A DNA stretch of 32,552 bases from Deltaproteobacteria bacterium (lineage in GTDB: Bacteria > Desulfobacterota > Desulfobacteria > Desulfobacterales > Desulfosarcinaceae): assembly GCA_021824175.1 (NCBI GenBank), contig JAKALP010000047.1, positions 1 to 32,552 on the forward strand, read 5' to 3'. The notes beneath the pieces are model-generated. The model was not told the DNA's origin. It did not search any database and saw only the letters and a list, made by a program, of their open reading frames with translations. Each line of letters begins with the position of its first letter. Positions within the stretch are counted from its first letter, which is position 1. Position numbers and translations under genes: made by a program. Positions 7,460-16,961 of the stretch are shown here, piece after piece.

Positions 7460-7852
7460 ATGTTGAACTTACGACGAGCACATCGCAAGACAAACGCGGA
7501 GCTGCGCGAAGACCCGCGCATTGAGTTCCATGTGCCGGCCACGATTATCGGTGTTGATGCCAATGCCTGCATCATCGATTTCAGCCTCGGCGGATTTTAT
7601 ATTGAGACCGACGCGGCAAAAGTACCAACGGTCGGACAACGGCTGAATATTGCCCTAAAGCTGCCCAACGAAAAGACCGGCATCAGTGTGAGAGCGGAAG
7701 TCGTTTATCAGGCGAAGGATGGATTCGGCTGCAAACTGTGCGATCCCAGCCCCGATACAATGCGGGTGCTTGAACGATGTTTCAATATCTTTTCTGGTAC
7801 GCTGCCCATTACCATCACGGCGGAAGCCGGGTGCCATCTTACCGTGGCTTAG
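7460..7852 (+). CDS. PilZ-domain protein (putative c-di-GMP receptor)
   Basis: A 130-aa single-domain PilZ protein. Both c-di-GMP binding elements are present: R16-E-D-P-R20 (RxxxR) and D40-F-S-L-G-G45 (D/NxSxxG), numbered from the ATG at 7460. They are followed by the beta-barrel strands I-S-V-R-A-E-V-V-Y and F-G-C-K-L-C. The ATG at 7460 was chosen because AAAGGTAGG lies about 10 nt upstream; the in-frame GTG at 7451 is too close to it. The protein probably binds c-di-GMP and acts through a partner, as no output domain is fused. It stands alone on the plus strand, convergent with purQ. A short stem (7874-7887) follows the stop but lacks a good T-run. Confidence 0.85.
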   Translation: MLNLRRAHRKTNAELREDPRIEFHVPATIIGVDANACIIDFSLGGFYIETDAAKVPTVGQRLNIALKLPNEKTGISVRAEVVYQAKDGFGCKLCDPSPDTMRVLERCFNIFSGTLPITITAEAGCHLTVA

Positions 7853-7913
7853 ATAGCGCCCGGGCGAAAAGCTCCCATCGAAATGGGTTTGCAGCAGTCG
7901 CCGCTGCGACTAG

Positions 7914-7934
7914 AAAAAAAACCGCCTATTGGCG
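7914..7934 (-). terminator. Weak intrinsic terminator candidate after purQ
   Basis: On the minus strand a short stem, CGCC-AATA-GGCG, is followed by G and eight T residues. The stem is only 4 bp, so efficiency is doubtful, but the location 70 bp beyond the purQ stop suits the end of the long rpsB-purQ series. An adjacent stem at 7896-7911 (AGTCGC..GCGACT) is on the wrong side of the T-run. Confidence 0.35.
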
Positions 7935-8003
7935 CTGTGTTATCGACGCGAAGAAGATACGTGGAATACAGGCAGTTGGTAAATCCCGCGAAATCCGCAG
8001 TCA

Positions 8004-8819
8004 TTAGTCGATGAAATAATTCACCGCATTCTTGAAGACCCGTACTCCCGGCACCACACCTTTGGGTTTTTCAGCCAGACCGCGCTGGAGGTTCTCTTTT
8101 AAGCGCGTCCATTGGGGATGGTTGGTCCAGTGATTGTAGGCTTCCGGATGGGGCATCAAGCCGAAAACTCGTCCGGTGGGATCGCAGATTCCGGCAATAT
8201 CATCCATGCTGCCGTTGGGGTTGTGAGGGAAGACACCCCGGGCCGGTCGGCCGTCGGGTAAGGCATAACGCAAAACAATCTGCTGATTGGCGGCCAATTG
8301 CTGATAGATGGCGTTGTCAGTGAAGAATTTGCCTTCACCGTGGCGCACGGGCAATTCAATGGACTCCATGCCCTTGGTGAATACACAGGGCGAAGAAGTA
8401 TTCATCTTCAAATGCACCCAGTCGTTGCGGAAATTGCCGCAATCATTGTAGGTCAGGGCCACCGATCGGCGGGTGTAATCGCCGTCGAGCCCCGGCAGCA
8501 AGCCCAGGTTGACCAAGCATTGAAAGCCGTTGCAGATACCGATCACCAGCCGGCCCTGCTCGATGAATTGGGTCAGACGCTCGCCGATCCGGGTCCGCAT
8601 GCGCACGGCCTGGATGACGCCCGCGCCATGATCGTCACCCCAACTGAAACCACCAATGAAGGCCATGATTTGGAATTGATCCAGGCTGACCGAACCATCG
8701 ATGAGGGCGTTAATATGCACCCGGTGGGCCTGGGCGCCGGCGCGCTCGAAGGCGTGGGCCGTTTCCAAATCACAGTTCAATCCATAGCCTGTTAAAACAA
8801 GGGCGTTGACTCGACTCAT
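8004..8819 (-). CDS. purQ: Phosphoribosylformylglycinamidine synthase, glutaminase subunit PurQ
   Basis: A 271-aa class I glutamine amidotransferase that supplies ammonia to PurL for conversion of FGAR to FGAM, the fourth step of purine synthesis. The nucleophile is Cys96 in G-I-C-N-G-F-Q, and His224 and Glu226 in M-P-H-P-E complete the triad. The oxyanion region I-G-G-F-S-W-G-D-D is at 55-63. It is about 40 residues longer than small PurQ (about 227 aa), like the long PurQ that partners PurSL-type chains. Its ATG overlaps the purL stop (ATGA at 8816-8819), so the two subunits are probably translationally coupled. It is the last gene of the minus-strand series. Confidence 0.95.
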   Translation of the reverse strand: MSRVNALVLTGYGLNCDLETAHAFERAGAQAHRVHINALIDGSVSLDQFQIMAFIGGFSWGDDHGAGVIQAVRMRTRIGERLTQFIEQGRLVIGICNGFQCLVNLGLLPGLDGDYTRRSVALTYNDCGNFRNDWVHLKMNTSSPCVFTKGMESIELPVRHGEGKFFTDNAIYQQLAANQQIVLRYALPDGRPARGVFPHNPNGSMDDIAGICDPTGRVFGLMPHPEAYNHWTNHPQWTRLKENLQRGLAEKPKGVVPGVRVFKNAVNYFID

Positions 8820-11809
8820 ATAAGATCCCCAAAGGGTTTTTGCCAGGCTTGCTTCAGCGCCGGCACGGTTAAATCGATAATAGTTCTGCCATCAATACCC
8901 CGGATCTTAAGCCGGTTGTCGCCGGTCACCCGGCCCACGCAAGTGGCCGATAACCCATGGAAGAGGTTTTCGAATCGCTGGCGATGATCGGGATTGATGG
9001 TGACGATCAGGCGGCCGGCCGACTCCGAATAGAGCAGCTCATCGTTGCGTCGCATGTTTTCAGCCCGTACAGCGCTCAGATCCACCTCCAGGCCGATCTC
9101 GCCCGCCATGGCTTTCATGGCCAGATGCACGCCAAGACCGCCGCGGTAGATGCCGTGGGCCGAGGCCACCAATCCTTCGGTTATGGCCCGGCTCAAGACT
9201 TTATAACGCCGCAGGAAGCGCTCCGGTTTCACCTGGGGCACCTGACACCCCACTTCGCCGAAAAGATCATAGTATTCGGAGCCGCCCAGTTCGTTGCGGG
9301 TGGTGCCGATCACATAGATTAAATCTCCGGCCATTTTGGGGTCCAGGGTCACGCAACGGGTGATGTCGGGGACTACACTGACCGCGGAGAATTGAAGGCT
9401 TTCCAGAGCCGAGACCTTATGGGTTTCGCCAAAGCGGCCGGACAAATGGCCATCCACGTACATGCTGTCTTTGCCCGAAAGTAGCGGAATCCCATAGGCC
9501 ATGCACATCTCGCGCAAGGCCTTGCAGGAGCGCACCAATTGCGCGGCTTTGAAGCGGCCGTCGGGATTGCCCACAGGGTCGTATTGAATGGTGGGCCAGC
9601 AAAAGTTATCCACACCGCCGATGTGCTCCGGGTCACCGCCCACGGCAATCAAGCGACGCACGGCTTCATCAATGGTGCAGGTGGTCATGTGAAAGGCATC
9701 GATGCGGGAGTAGAAAGGCAGCAGGGCCTGGGAGAAAGCCAAACCGCGCTGGGATTGAAGCACGGGCCGCAGCACGGCGGCGTCCGAGTGGATGTCGCGT
9801 CCCACGCCCACCAGTGGTTTGATTACGCTGGTGCCTTGTACTTCGTGGTCATACTGCCGGGCCACCCAAGCCTTGGAGCAAATGTTTGGGCGGGCCAGCA
9901 TCTCCAGCAGTAAAGCATTATGATCCCGAGGCTCACGCAGCACCGGTTCAAACATTGCGCGATCTTCGGGCGAACGCCAGAGGGCGTAGAATTGCCATTG
10001 AGGGAAACCAGCCGTAAGCAAATCCAGATCAACATAAGCGCAGGTCTCTCCCTGGTAAGTGATATGCAGCTTGCCGGTATCGGTGTAGCGGCCGATCACG
10101 GTACTCTCCACGGCGTGCATCGCTGAAAGCTCGAAGAAACGCTGCTCGTGTTCCGGGGCAATGGCGATCGTCATGCGCTCCTGGGATTCGGAGACCCAGA
10201 TCTCCCATTGATCCAGACCCGCGTACTTCAAGGGCACTTTCTCCAATTGAATATGACAGCCATTGGAAAAACGCGCGCTTTCGCCCACGGAGCTTGAAAG
10301 CCCGCCGCCGCCATTGTCCGTGATGAAGCGGATCAATCCTTCATCCCGGGCTTCGAGAAGAAAATCGTGCATTTTCTTCTGGGTATAGGGGTCGCCGATC
10401 TGCACATGGCCAGCCGGGGTATGCTCGGAAAAGGTTTCCGATGAAGCTGTGACGCCATGAATGCCGTCTTTGCCCACCCGACCGCCGCACATGATCACCA
10501 GATCGCCGGGCAGAATGGTCTTCTGCTCGGCCGGCTGGCCCTTAACTTTGGCCGGCATGATGCCTAAGGCGGTTACATAGACCAGACATTTGCCCATATA
10601 ACCATGATCAAAAAGCACCTGGCCAAAGGGGGTGGGAATGCCGCTTTTGTTGCCCCCGTCGCGCACGCCTTCGATGACGCCGTCCAGCAGACGGCGCGGA
10701 TGCAGGTGGGGTTTCAGCTCGCCGTCATAGTCGCGCGGTCCCACGCAAAAGCCGTAGCTGCCCATGATCAGACGCGATCCCAGGCCGGTCCCTAGCGGAT
10801 CGCGGTAGATGCCCACGATGCCAGTGATGGCGCCACCATATGCTTCCATATTGGAGGGCGAATTGTGCGTCTCACCAGTGATGGTGTAGTAATGGTCGTC
10901 GTCAAAACGGCCCACGCCGGCATTGTCCCACAACACCGAGACCACCCACGGTTTGATCTTCTCCAAAGCCAGCGTAGGTTGCTCGATGAAGGTTTTAAAT
11001 AGGCTGCTGATCTTCTCTTCTTCTCCGCTGGAGAGATCTTTATAATGGAACAGGCCGCGGAAAGTATTGTGGTTGCAATGGTCGCTACGGGCTTGGGAGA
11101 TATACTCCAACTCCACGTCGGTGGGCTCGGACAGTCCCACTTGTCTGCGTTGGTTTAGAACGTCCGGGTCCAGGAAATAGGCCCGGATCACCGGTATGTC
11201 ATTGGGATTGAGGGCCAAATTGCGCTCGTTGCTCAAGCGTTGCAACGTCTCATCGCTGTCAATGGATAGTTTGGTCAAGGTTGGCGTCCGGTCCAGTCGC
11301 ACCTTGGGGATGATGATACCCACACCCTGCTCCGGGTCCCAATCCGCAGCGCTGAAGATCTTCCACTGCTGGATAATGTCATTGGCCAGCAACTGGGCGG
11401 CGATCTTGTGGGCTTCGGCTTGGGTTAAGGCCCCTTTGAGGCAGTAACGTTTGGAAGTATAAACCGATTCGTCCTTGCCCAGATGTACCCCCAGCAAGTC
11501 TTCTATGGCCTCCAAGGCCGTGGCGCCCGCATTATCGCGCACGCCGGGGCGGAATCCCACCCAAAAAATCCAATCGGCATCGATATTCAAGGGAGACAGA
11601 GAAGAGTATTGCGTTACGGGATTGGTGAAGATCTCGCTTCGAACTTTATCGAGTTGCTCCGCTGACAATTCTGCATCAATGGTCACGATATGAACGGTAC
11701 GCACGCGTTCGACCTGAACACCGAAGTAATCCCGCGCCTTGCGACGCAGGCCTTCACCTTCGGCGTCGAGCAATTCCGGTTTAAGCGTAATCTCTATTCT
11801 ACTCGGCAT
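8816..11809 (-). CDS. purL: Phosphoribosylformylglycinamidine synthase PurL with two N-terminal PurS-like domains
   Basis: A 997-aa synthetase component that uses ATP and PurQ-derived ammonia to make FGAM. Residues 1-74 and about 77-157 are two successive PurS-like ferredoxin-fold units, so the chain carries a fused PurS pair. The linker follows, with the family histidine in R-S-D-H244-C (classically SEHC). The first AIRS-type half has G-E-T-H-N-S-P-S-N-M-E-A-Y-G-G at 312-326 and the P-L-G-T-G-L-G-S-R loop; the second half contains I-G-G-V-D-N-F-C-W and L-L-S-G-K-D-S-M. No glutaminase domain is present, matching the separate purQ downstream. It starts 28 bp after rseP with a weak RBS. The HNSPSN variant of the usual HNHPS motif marks a divergent clade. 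Confidence 0.95.
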   Translation of the reverse strand: MPSRIEITLKPELLDAEGEGLRRKARDYFGVQVERVRTVHIVTIDAELSAEQLDKVRSEIFTNPVTQYSSLSPLNIDADWIFWVGFRPGVRDNAGATALEAIEDLLGVHLGKDESVYTSKRYCLKGALTQAEAHKIAAQLLANDIIQQWKIFSAADWDPEQGVGIIIPKVRLDRTPTLTKLSIDSDETLQRLSNERNLALNPNDIPVIRAYFLDPDVLNQRRQVGLSEPTDVELEYISQARSDHCNHNTFRGLFHYKDLSSGEEEKISSLFKTFIEQPTLALEKIKPWVVSVLWDNAGVGRFDDDHYYTITGETHNSPSNMEAYGGAITGIVGIYRDPLGTGLGSRLIMGSYGFCVGPRDYDGELKPHLHPRRLLDGVIEGVRDGGNKSGIPTPFGQVLFDHGYMGKCLVYVTALGIMPAKVKGQPAEQKTILPGDLVIMCGGRVGKDGIHGVTASSETFSEHTPAGHVQIGDPYTQKKMHDFLLEARDEGLIRFITDNGGGGLSSSVGESARFSNGCHIQLEKVPLKYAGLDQWEIWVSESQERMTIAIAPEHEQRFFELSAMHAVESTVIGRYTDTGKLHITYQGETCAYVDLDLLTAGFPQWQFYALWRSPEDRAMFEPVLREPRDHNALLLEMLARPNICSKAWVARQYDHEVQGTSVIKPLVGVGRDIHSDAAVLRPVLQSQRGLAFSQALLPFYSRIDAFHMTTCTIDEAVRRLIAVGGDPEHIGGVDNFCWPTIQYDPVGNPDGRFKAAQLVRSCKALREMCMAYGIPLLSGKDSMYVDGHLSGRFGETHKVSALESLQFSAVSVVPDITRCVTLDPKMAGDLIYVIGTTRNELGGSEYYDLFGEVGCQVPQVKPERFLRRYKVLSRAITEGLVASAHGIYRGGLGVHLAMKAMAGEIGLEVDLSAVRAENMRRNDELLYSESAGRLIVTINPDHRQRFENLFHGLSATCVGRVTGDNRLKIRGIDGRTIIDLTVPALKQAWQKPFGDLI

Positions 11810-11837
11810 GGTTAATATCCAATATGTGATGTACGTT

Positions 11838-13196
11838 CTAGAACCAGGTAAAAATCACATCATTATAAATCACGAAGATCATCAGCATCAGCAGCAACAC
11901 CATCCCGATCTGCTGCGCCATCTCCCTTACGCGAATACTGACCGGTTTGCGCTGTATGGCCTCAATGATGAAGAAAAGCAGATGGCCGCCATCCAATACC
12001 GGAATGGGCACCAGATTGATCACCGCCAGATTCACGCTGACAAAAGCAATGAAAAAGATAAATTGCATGAAGCCTTCCTGGGCTTGCTGATTGGCCATCT
12101 TGGCGATGCGGATAGGGCCCCCGATGGCTCCGGACGGCACCTTGCCTTGAACCAACTTCACAAAGAAACGGCCGGTCTCCCGGACCACAAACCAGCAGTA
12201 ATCAAATCCCAACTTGCAGGCACCTAAAAAACCGACCTGATCGGTAATTTTATCTTCCGCAAGCACGGGATCGGGTGGTGAAATTCCAATGCGGTAGGCG
12301 CTTTGTTTATTGCCCAGTATATCTTTTTCCTGGACCTCTTGGGGCTTAATGGGGATCTCCAGAGTTTGCCCATCCCGTTGGATGGTGAAGATGAGTTGCC
12401 TGCCTTTGGAGGAGCTGATGATATCGTGCATGGTTTGCCAGAGCTCAATGGGAGTGCCGTCGATGGCTGTAATCACATCGCCTTTGCGCAGCCCGGCCAT
12501 ACGAGCCGGCATGTCTGGCCGAGTATCCCCCACCACGGGCTTCGGTTCAGCTTCACCGCGAATGCCAATGGAGTAATAAGTCATGTTTTCATCATAGACG
12601 TTTTTCGCGGTGATTGCGGCGGGTTTCAGGGTGATGGACAAAAATTTCCCGCCCCGTTCAATTTGAAGATTCAGCGGCGCAGCTTTGTTTTCATCCACGA
12701 TGTCATTGATATTGCGCCATGATCGAACAGGCGTGCCGTTAATGCTCTTAATAAGGTCACCGGTCTGAATCCCGGCCGCTTCGGCCGGACCACTGGGGTC
12801 CACATAACGCACCACGGAGCGAATGGTGGGGATACCGGCGATCCAAAAACCACCGACATAGATCAAAATCGCCAGCAATACATTGAATAGCGGGCCAGCC
12901 GCCACGATGAGGCTGCGCTGAATCACCGGCTTATGGGTAAACGATAGATGCAAATCTTCGGGAGCCAAAGGCGCATCAGGCTCTTCGCCCATCATCTTCA
13001 CATAGCCGCCTAACGGGATTAGCGAAATCCGATAATCGGTGCGGCCCACGGTTTTGCCCAAAATGCGAGGCCCGAAGCCCAATGAAAATCGTTCGACTCC
13101 CACGCCAAAAAGCCGGGCCACAATAAAATGTCCCAACTCATGGAAGAAAATCAAAACGCCAAGCACGATGATGAAATTTAATACGATATTATTCAT
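11838..13196 (-). CDS. rseP: Site-2 intramembrane metalloprotease RseP
   Basis: A 452-aa inner-membrane zinc protease that cuts membrane-anchored anti-sigma factors and remnant signal peptides. The zinc site H19-E-L-G-H23 is in the first membrane helix and the third ligand Asp402 is in P-V-L-D-G-G-H. Two PDZ domains lie between: around 135-165 (S-G-P-A-E-A-A-G-I-Q-T-G-D) and 228-260 (M-P-A-R-M-A-G-L-R-K-G-D). Four hydrophobic helices are apparent. I chose the ATG at 13196; an in-frame GTG at 13205 (3 residues longer) is possible. It lies 158 bp after dxr and 28 bp before purL, within the conserved frr-uppS-cdsA-dxr-rseP order. Confidence 0.95.
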   Translation of the reverse strand: MNNIVLNFIIVLGVLIFFHELGHFIVARLFGVGVERFSLGFGPRILGKTVGRTDYRISLIPLGGYVKMMGEEPDAPLAPEDLHLSFTHKPVIQRSLIVAAGPLFNVLLAILIYVGGFWIAGIPTIRSVVRYVDPSGPAEAAGIQTGDLIKSINGTPVRSWRNINDIVDENKAAPLNLQIERGGKFLSITLKPAAITAKNVYDENMTYYSIGIRGEAEPKPVVGDTRPDMPARMAGLRKGDVITAIDGTPIELWQTMHDIISSSKGRQLIFTIQRDGQTLEIPIKPQEVQEKDILGNKQSAYRIGISPPDPVLAEDKITDQVGFLGACKLGFDYCWFVVRETGRFFVKLVQGKVPSGAIGGPIRIAKMANQQAQEGFMQFIFFIAFVSVNLAVINLVPIPVLDGGHLLFFIIEAIQRKPVSIRVREMAQQIGMVLLLMLMIFVIYNDVIFTWF

Positions 13197-13362
13197 GGTT
13201 ATCACCGTATGGTAGTATTTTTAAAATCCTTATGCGCAGACTCAAGGGTCGAAAAATAGAAGATGATTCTGTTCGCAAAGGGATTGTCGTCATCATCCAC
13301 CTGTAATCAGTTCATCCCTTTGGCATCAACGCATGATTCCAATACTGAACTGGCTTTTCACT

Positions 13363-14532
13363 TTATACCTTCTCGCCGCGCGCTTCAACTATGCCTTGGG
13401 CCCTACCGCGAGCCCACTGATCGGCCGCCATAATCCCCGCCAGATCCGGCGATGAATCCATCAAATGGGCGGTCATGGTTTCTTCGATCACTGTGGGGAT
13501 CGCCGTAAACGACAATTTACGCTCCAAAAAAGCGGCCACGGCCACCTCATTGGCGGCATTGAGCACCGCCGGCAATGTGCCGCCTTGGCGGCAGGCCTCC
13601 AAGGCCAGCTTTAAACAGGGGAAACGGCGCATGTCAGGCGCTTCAAAAGTCAAGGACCCCAATCGGGTCAAGTCTGGCAACGGCTGCCCTAAAGGCAGCC
13701 GCTGGGGGTAAGAAAGCGCATAGGCGATAGCCCCTTGCATGTCCGGGATACCCAATTGAGCCAGGATAGAACCATCGCAAAAAGCCACCATGGAGTGGAT
13801 AATGCTCTGGGGATGCACAACCACCTCAATACGCTCGGTTGGCACTTCAAACAGCCAATGGGCTTCAATGACCTCCAGCCCCTTGTTCATCAGAGTAGCT
13901 GAATCGATAGTGATTTTGGCGCCCATTTGCCAATTGGGATGCTTGAGAGCCTGTTCGGGCGTTAGGCGGTCAAACTGATCGGCCGGCGTCTTCAAAAATG
14001 GTCCGCCGGATGCGGTCAGCATTAGACGATCCAAGGCTTCAGCGCGCTGGCCATGCAAGCATTGAAAGATGGCGCTGTGTTCGCTGTCCACCGGCAACAA
14101 TCTCACCTTCTGGCGGGCAACCGCAGCTTTCACCAGCGCACCGGCCATGACCAGAGTTTCCTTATTGGCCAGGGCGATGTCCTTGCCTGCTTCGATGGCC
14201 GCCAGGGTCGGCGCCAACCCGGCGGCACCTACCATGGCCCCCACCACCATGTCGACCCCTTCCCAGGTCGCGGCGACTTGATAGGCCTCTGGGCCAAAAA
14301 GTATTTGGGTATCTTGCCCGGCCGGCAACCGCGCTTTCAATTGATGGGCGCCGCGGTCATCAAAGACCACCGCTAATTCCGGTTTGAACCGACTGATCTG
14401 TTCGGCCAGCAGGGCCACATTGGTTTTGGCGGCTAAGACACCAACTTTGAATTCGTCTGGGAACTTGGCGACGATTTTGAGCGTATTGCGCCCGATGGAG
14501 CCTGTAGCGCCCAGTATGGCCAGCGTTTTCAT
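13363..14532 (-). CDS. dxr: 1-deoxy-D-xylulose 5-phosphate reductoisomerase
   Basis: A 389-aa cytosolic enzyme that converts DXP to MEP with NADPH, the committed step of the MEP isoprenoid pathway. The NADPH-binding G-A-T-G-S-I-G is at 8-14. Metal ligands are Asp149 and Glu151 in P-V-D-S-E-H-S and Glu220 in M-N-K-G-L-E-V-I-E-A. The active-site loop K-H-P-N-W-Q-M-G is at 197-204 and A-S-G-G-P-F at 174-179. Length is normal. Its ATG overlaps the cdsA stop by four bases (ATGA). Products of the pathway feed UppS, encoded two genes upstream. Confidence 0.96.
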   Translation of the reverse strand: MKTLAILGATGSIGRNTLKIVAKFPDEFKVGVLAAKTNVALLAEQISRFKPELAVVFDDRGAHQLKARLPAGQDTQILFGPEAYQVAATWEGVDMVVGAMVGAAGLAPTLAAIEAGKDIALANKETLVMAGALVKAAVARQKVRLLPVDSEHSAIFQCLHGQRAEALDRLMLTASGGPFLKTPADQFDRLTPEQALKHPNWQMGAKITIDSATLMNKGLEVIEAHWLFEVPTERIEVVVHPQSIIHSMVAFCDGSILAQLGIPDMQGAIAYALSYPQRLPLGQPLPDLTRLGSLTFEAPDMRRFPCLKLALEACRQGGTLPAVLNAANEVAVAAFLERKLSFTAIPTVIEETMTAHLMDSSPDLAGIMAADQWARGRAQGIVEARGEKV

Positions 14533-15341
14533 GTCAACAGATATTCCTCAAGCAGGTAGGCTGTGGGCAACGCAAAAAGCAAGGCATCAATCCGGTCCAA
14601 GAAGCCTCCGTGACCGGGCAACAGCTTGCCAGAGTCCTTGATGCCGGCCACACGTTTGAATTCCGATTCAAAGAGATCGCCGGCCTGGCCTACGAGCCCC
14701 ACCACCACGGCAAAGAGCACGCATGCGGGCACCGAGAGGAAGGGAAGAAATAGCAGTTTATAGCCGGTACCAATGATCACGCTGGCAGCCAGCCCACCCG
14801 CCGCCCCTTCAATGGTTTTTTTGGGGCTCACCGCCGGGCACAGCTTATGCCGACCCCAATAGCTGCCCACATAGTAGGCACCAGTATCACCGGCGGCAAC
14901 CACCAGCAGCAGCAAAAAAATCCAGTGAATGCCGTTGGTGTCATTGTAAAGCAGCACAGCATACGATAGAAACAGAGGCACGTAGAAAAGGCCAAATACC
15001 TGCTTAACCGCCACTGCGGGGGCATCTGAATCGATTTTAAATCGCCATATTGATAACACGCCAGCACCGATCAGATGGATGGCCATTAAAGCGGCAGCTG
15101 CCTTAAATCCGTACTTTTCGATGGCGAATATAATGGCGATGCCGGCGGCATAGGACCAAATGGTAGATGCGGTTGGCACCGCCGGCTGGTGGCCGGCAAA
15201 GACAATATGAAAGTACTCCCATAGAGTAATGGTAGCCACTGCGGCAATGAAAATCGTAAAAAGCAACGGACCGCCCCAAACAATGAGCGCGATGAGAAAA
15301 GGTAATGCGATGAGAGCGGTGATCCATCTTTTGGCATGCAT
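14529..15341 (-). CDS. cdsA: Phosphatidate cytidylyltransferase
   Basis: A 270-aa multi-spanning membrane enzyme that makes CDP-diacylglycerol from phosphatidate and CTP, the precursor of all phospholipids. The signature spans about 222-252: D-L-F-E-S-E-F-K-R, I-K-D-S-G-K-L-L-P-G-H-G-G and L-D-R-I-D. About seven hydrophobic segments are visible, including L-I-A-L-I-V-W near the start. Length is as expected. There is a 172-bp gap to uppS and a 4-bp overlap with dxr. The ATG at 15341 fits the family start M-x-x-K-R-W-I-T-A. Confidence 0.95.
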   Translation of the reverse strand: MHAKRWITALIALPFLIALIVWGGPLLFTIFIAAVATITLWEYFHIVFAGHQPAVPTASTIWSYAAGIAIIFAIEKYGFKAAAALMAIHLIGAGVLSIWRFKIDSDAPAVAVKQVFGLFYVPLFLSYAVLLYNDTNGIHWIFLLLLVVAAGDTGAYYVGSYWGRHKLCPAVSPKKTIEGAAGGLAASVIIGTGYKLLFLPFLSVPACVLFAVVVGLVGQAGDLFESEFKRVAGIKDSGKLLPGHGGFLDRIDALLFALPTAYLLEEYLLT

Positions 15342-15513
15342 ATATGCTCCAATTCGTTTTGGGGCATCAGTAATCGGTCAAAGATCAATACTCAGCCGAT
15401 CCATCCTCACCCGCCGATATGTAAGGCCCAGAGTTAACACAAGGCCGCCCTGGGGGAAAGGGAAAAGCGTGCTTCAGCTTTCGGAACTGCATGTGGCGTA
15501 ACAGAAGTACGGC

Positions 15514-16257
15514 TTATGAATCAACCTTGCCGAAACGGCGATCCCGTTGCTGAAAACTCTTCAAAATGGAGATAAACTCTTCTGGGGTAAAATCGGGCCA
15601 CAGGGTGGGGGTGACAAAAATTTCGGCGTATGCCAATTGCCAGAGCAGAAAGTTGCTGATGCGCATTTCTCCGCTGGTGCGGATCATGATATCCGGGTCT
15701 GGCATGCCACGGGTGTATAAATGATCGGAGATCAGCGCTTCATCGATGGTAGCGGGATTCAACTGGCCGGAAGCCGCTTTGGCCGCTACGGTTTGCACCA
15801 TCTCCGTGATCTCTGTACGCCCGCCGTAACTCAAAGCCAGATTGAGCAGCAGACCGTCATTGCTGGCGGTAGATGATTTGACCCGCTCGATAGTCTTGCG
15901 TACATCTTCGGGCAGGCGCTGGAATTGACCGATGATGTTAAGTCGGATGTTGTTTTGCTTCAATTCAAGCTCTTCCTCAATGAGGAATTTCTTCAACAAC
16001 GCCATAAGGGCTTTTACTTCGGTGGCGGGGCGCTGCCAATTCTCCGTGGAGAAGGCATATAAAGTCAACACGGGGATATTGAGCTCTCGGCAAGTACGCA
16101 CGATCCTGCGAACCGTTTCCGCCCCCTTTTCGTGCCCTTTCACACGATTGAGCAACCGCTTTTTGGCCCAACGGCCATTGCCGTCCATGATAATGGCCAC
16201 ATGGCGGGGCAGTTCAGCTAAAACCGGCTCACCGATCTTAGTGGTCTTAGAACTCAA
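15514..16257 (-). CDS. uppS: Undecaprenyl (polyprenyl) diphosphate synthase
   Basis: A cis-prenyltransferase making the C55-type lipid carrier for cell-wall and glycan synthesis. Motifs: I-I-M-D25-G-N-G-R-W at 22-30 with catalytic Asp25, His42 in [15 protein letters not shown], and the C-terminal [15 protein letters not shown] set the start at TTG 16257 (247 aa), overlapping the frr stop by about 10 bases, because this gives the family's usual length. The in-frame ATG at 16350 would add 31 Lys/Arg-rich residues read from inside frr, unlike a real UppS N-terminus. Its product type is directly relevant to the lipid-linked sugar cluster at the right end. Confidence 0.93.
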   Translation of the reverse strand: MSSKTTKIGEPVLAELPRHVAIIMDGNGRWAKKRLLNRVKGHEKGAETVRRIVRTCRELNIPVLTLYAFSTENWQRPATEVKALMALLKKFLIEEELELKQNNIRLNIIGQFQRLPEDVRKTIERVKSSTASNDGLLLNLALSYGGRTEITEMVQTVAAKAASGQLNPATIDEALISDHLYTRGMPDPDIMIRTSGEMRISNFLLWQLAYAEIFVTPTLWPDFTPEEFISILKSFQQRDRRFGKVDS

Positions 16258-16804
16258 GGATCTCTTTCTCTTTGGCTTTGGTAATATCGTCAATCTGGCG
16301 GATATATTCGTCTGTGATCTTTTGAACCTGATCTTGGGCTTTAAAGGCATCGTCTTCGGAAATATCGCCGTCCTTCTTAAACCCCTTCAGCAGTTCATTG
16401 GCATCCCGGCGGATGTTGCGCACCGCAACCTTATATTCTTCGCCGCCTTTATGCACTAATTTGACCAGATCCTTGCGGCGTTGCTCGGAGAGCGGTGGGA
16501 TGGCAATGCGGATCAGCTTTCCATCGCTAGACGGAGTCAATCCAAGATCTGACCTGAGAATGGTTTTTTCAATCTCCTTGATCACCGAAACATCCCAGGG
16601 CTGAATCGTGATCAGCCGGCTTTCGGGAACGCCAATGGTGGCCATCTGATTGAGAGGCGTCAAGGTGCCGTAGTAATCCACCTTGATACCATCCAGCAAA
16701 GAAGCCGAGGCACGCCCGGTCCGAATTCTCTGCAGTTCGGTCTTGAAGGCGGTAATGGTTTTGGCCATCCGGTCGCGGGTCTCTTGATACGTTTCTTCGA
16801 TCAT
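16247..16804 (-). CDS. frr: Ribosome recycling factor
   Basis: A 185-aa factor that, with EF-G, splits post-termination ribosomes. Length is exactly typical. Family marks: [11 protein letters not shown] at 28-38, [16 protein letters not shown], and [14 protein letters not shown], ending with the long helix [10 protein letters not shown]. An RBS of the GAGGTGAA kind precedes the ATG at 16804. It follows pyrH after 157 bp that contain a 7-bp GC-rich stem (about 16841-16862), and overlaps uppS. Confidence 0.97.
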   Translation of the reverse strand: MIEETYQETRDRMAKTITAFKTELQRIRTGRASASLLDGIKVDYYGTLTPLNQMATIGVPESRLITIQPWDVSVIKEIEKTILRSDLGLTPSSDGKLIRIAIPPLSEQRRKDLVKLVHKGGEEYKVAVRNIRRDANELLKGFKKDGDISEDDAFKAQDQVQKITDEYIRQIDDITKAKEKEILEF

Positions 16805-16961
16805 GGATGTTCACCTCTATGGCGGAATTGTGTCGGGGTTCGGGGCCCGCCAATTACTGCGGGCCATGACGTCTCACACATGCCTCTCGCGGTGTGGCTA
16901 TGAATTTTTCTGGCGGCCGGCTTGGCGGTTGGCAGGCATAAAATCGCGCCACTCTAAGGCG

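Noticed and set aside
7224-7493. 89-codon minus-strand frame upstream of and overlapping the PilZ gene
   Set aside because: Pro/Cys-rich chance composition, no RBS, and overlap with a gene whose domain is certain.
7896-7911. AGTCGC/GCGACT hairpin as a PilZ terminator
   Set aside because: Followed by an A-run rather than a T-run on the plus strand, and on the wrong side of the T-run for the minus strand.
16258-16350. N-terminal extension of uppS to ATG 16350
   Set aside because: It would be read wholly from within frr, giving a Lys/Arg-rich leader not found in UppS; TTG 16257 fits family length.
16841-16862. GC-rich 7-bp stem between pyrH and frr as a terminator
   Set aside because: No T-run follows and an essential operon gene lies directly downstream.
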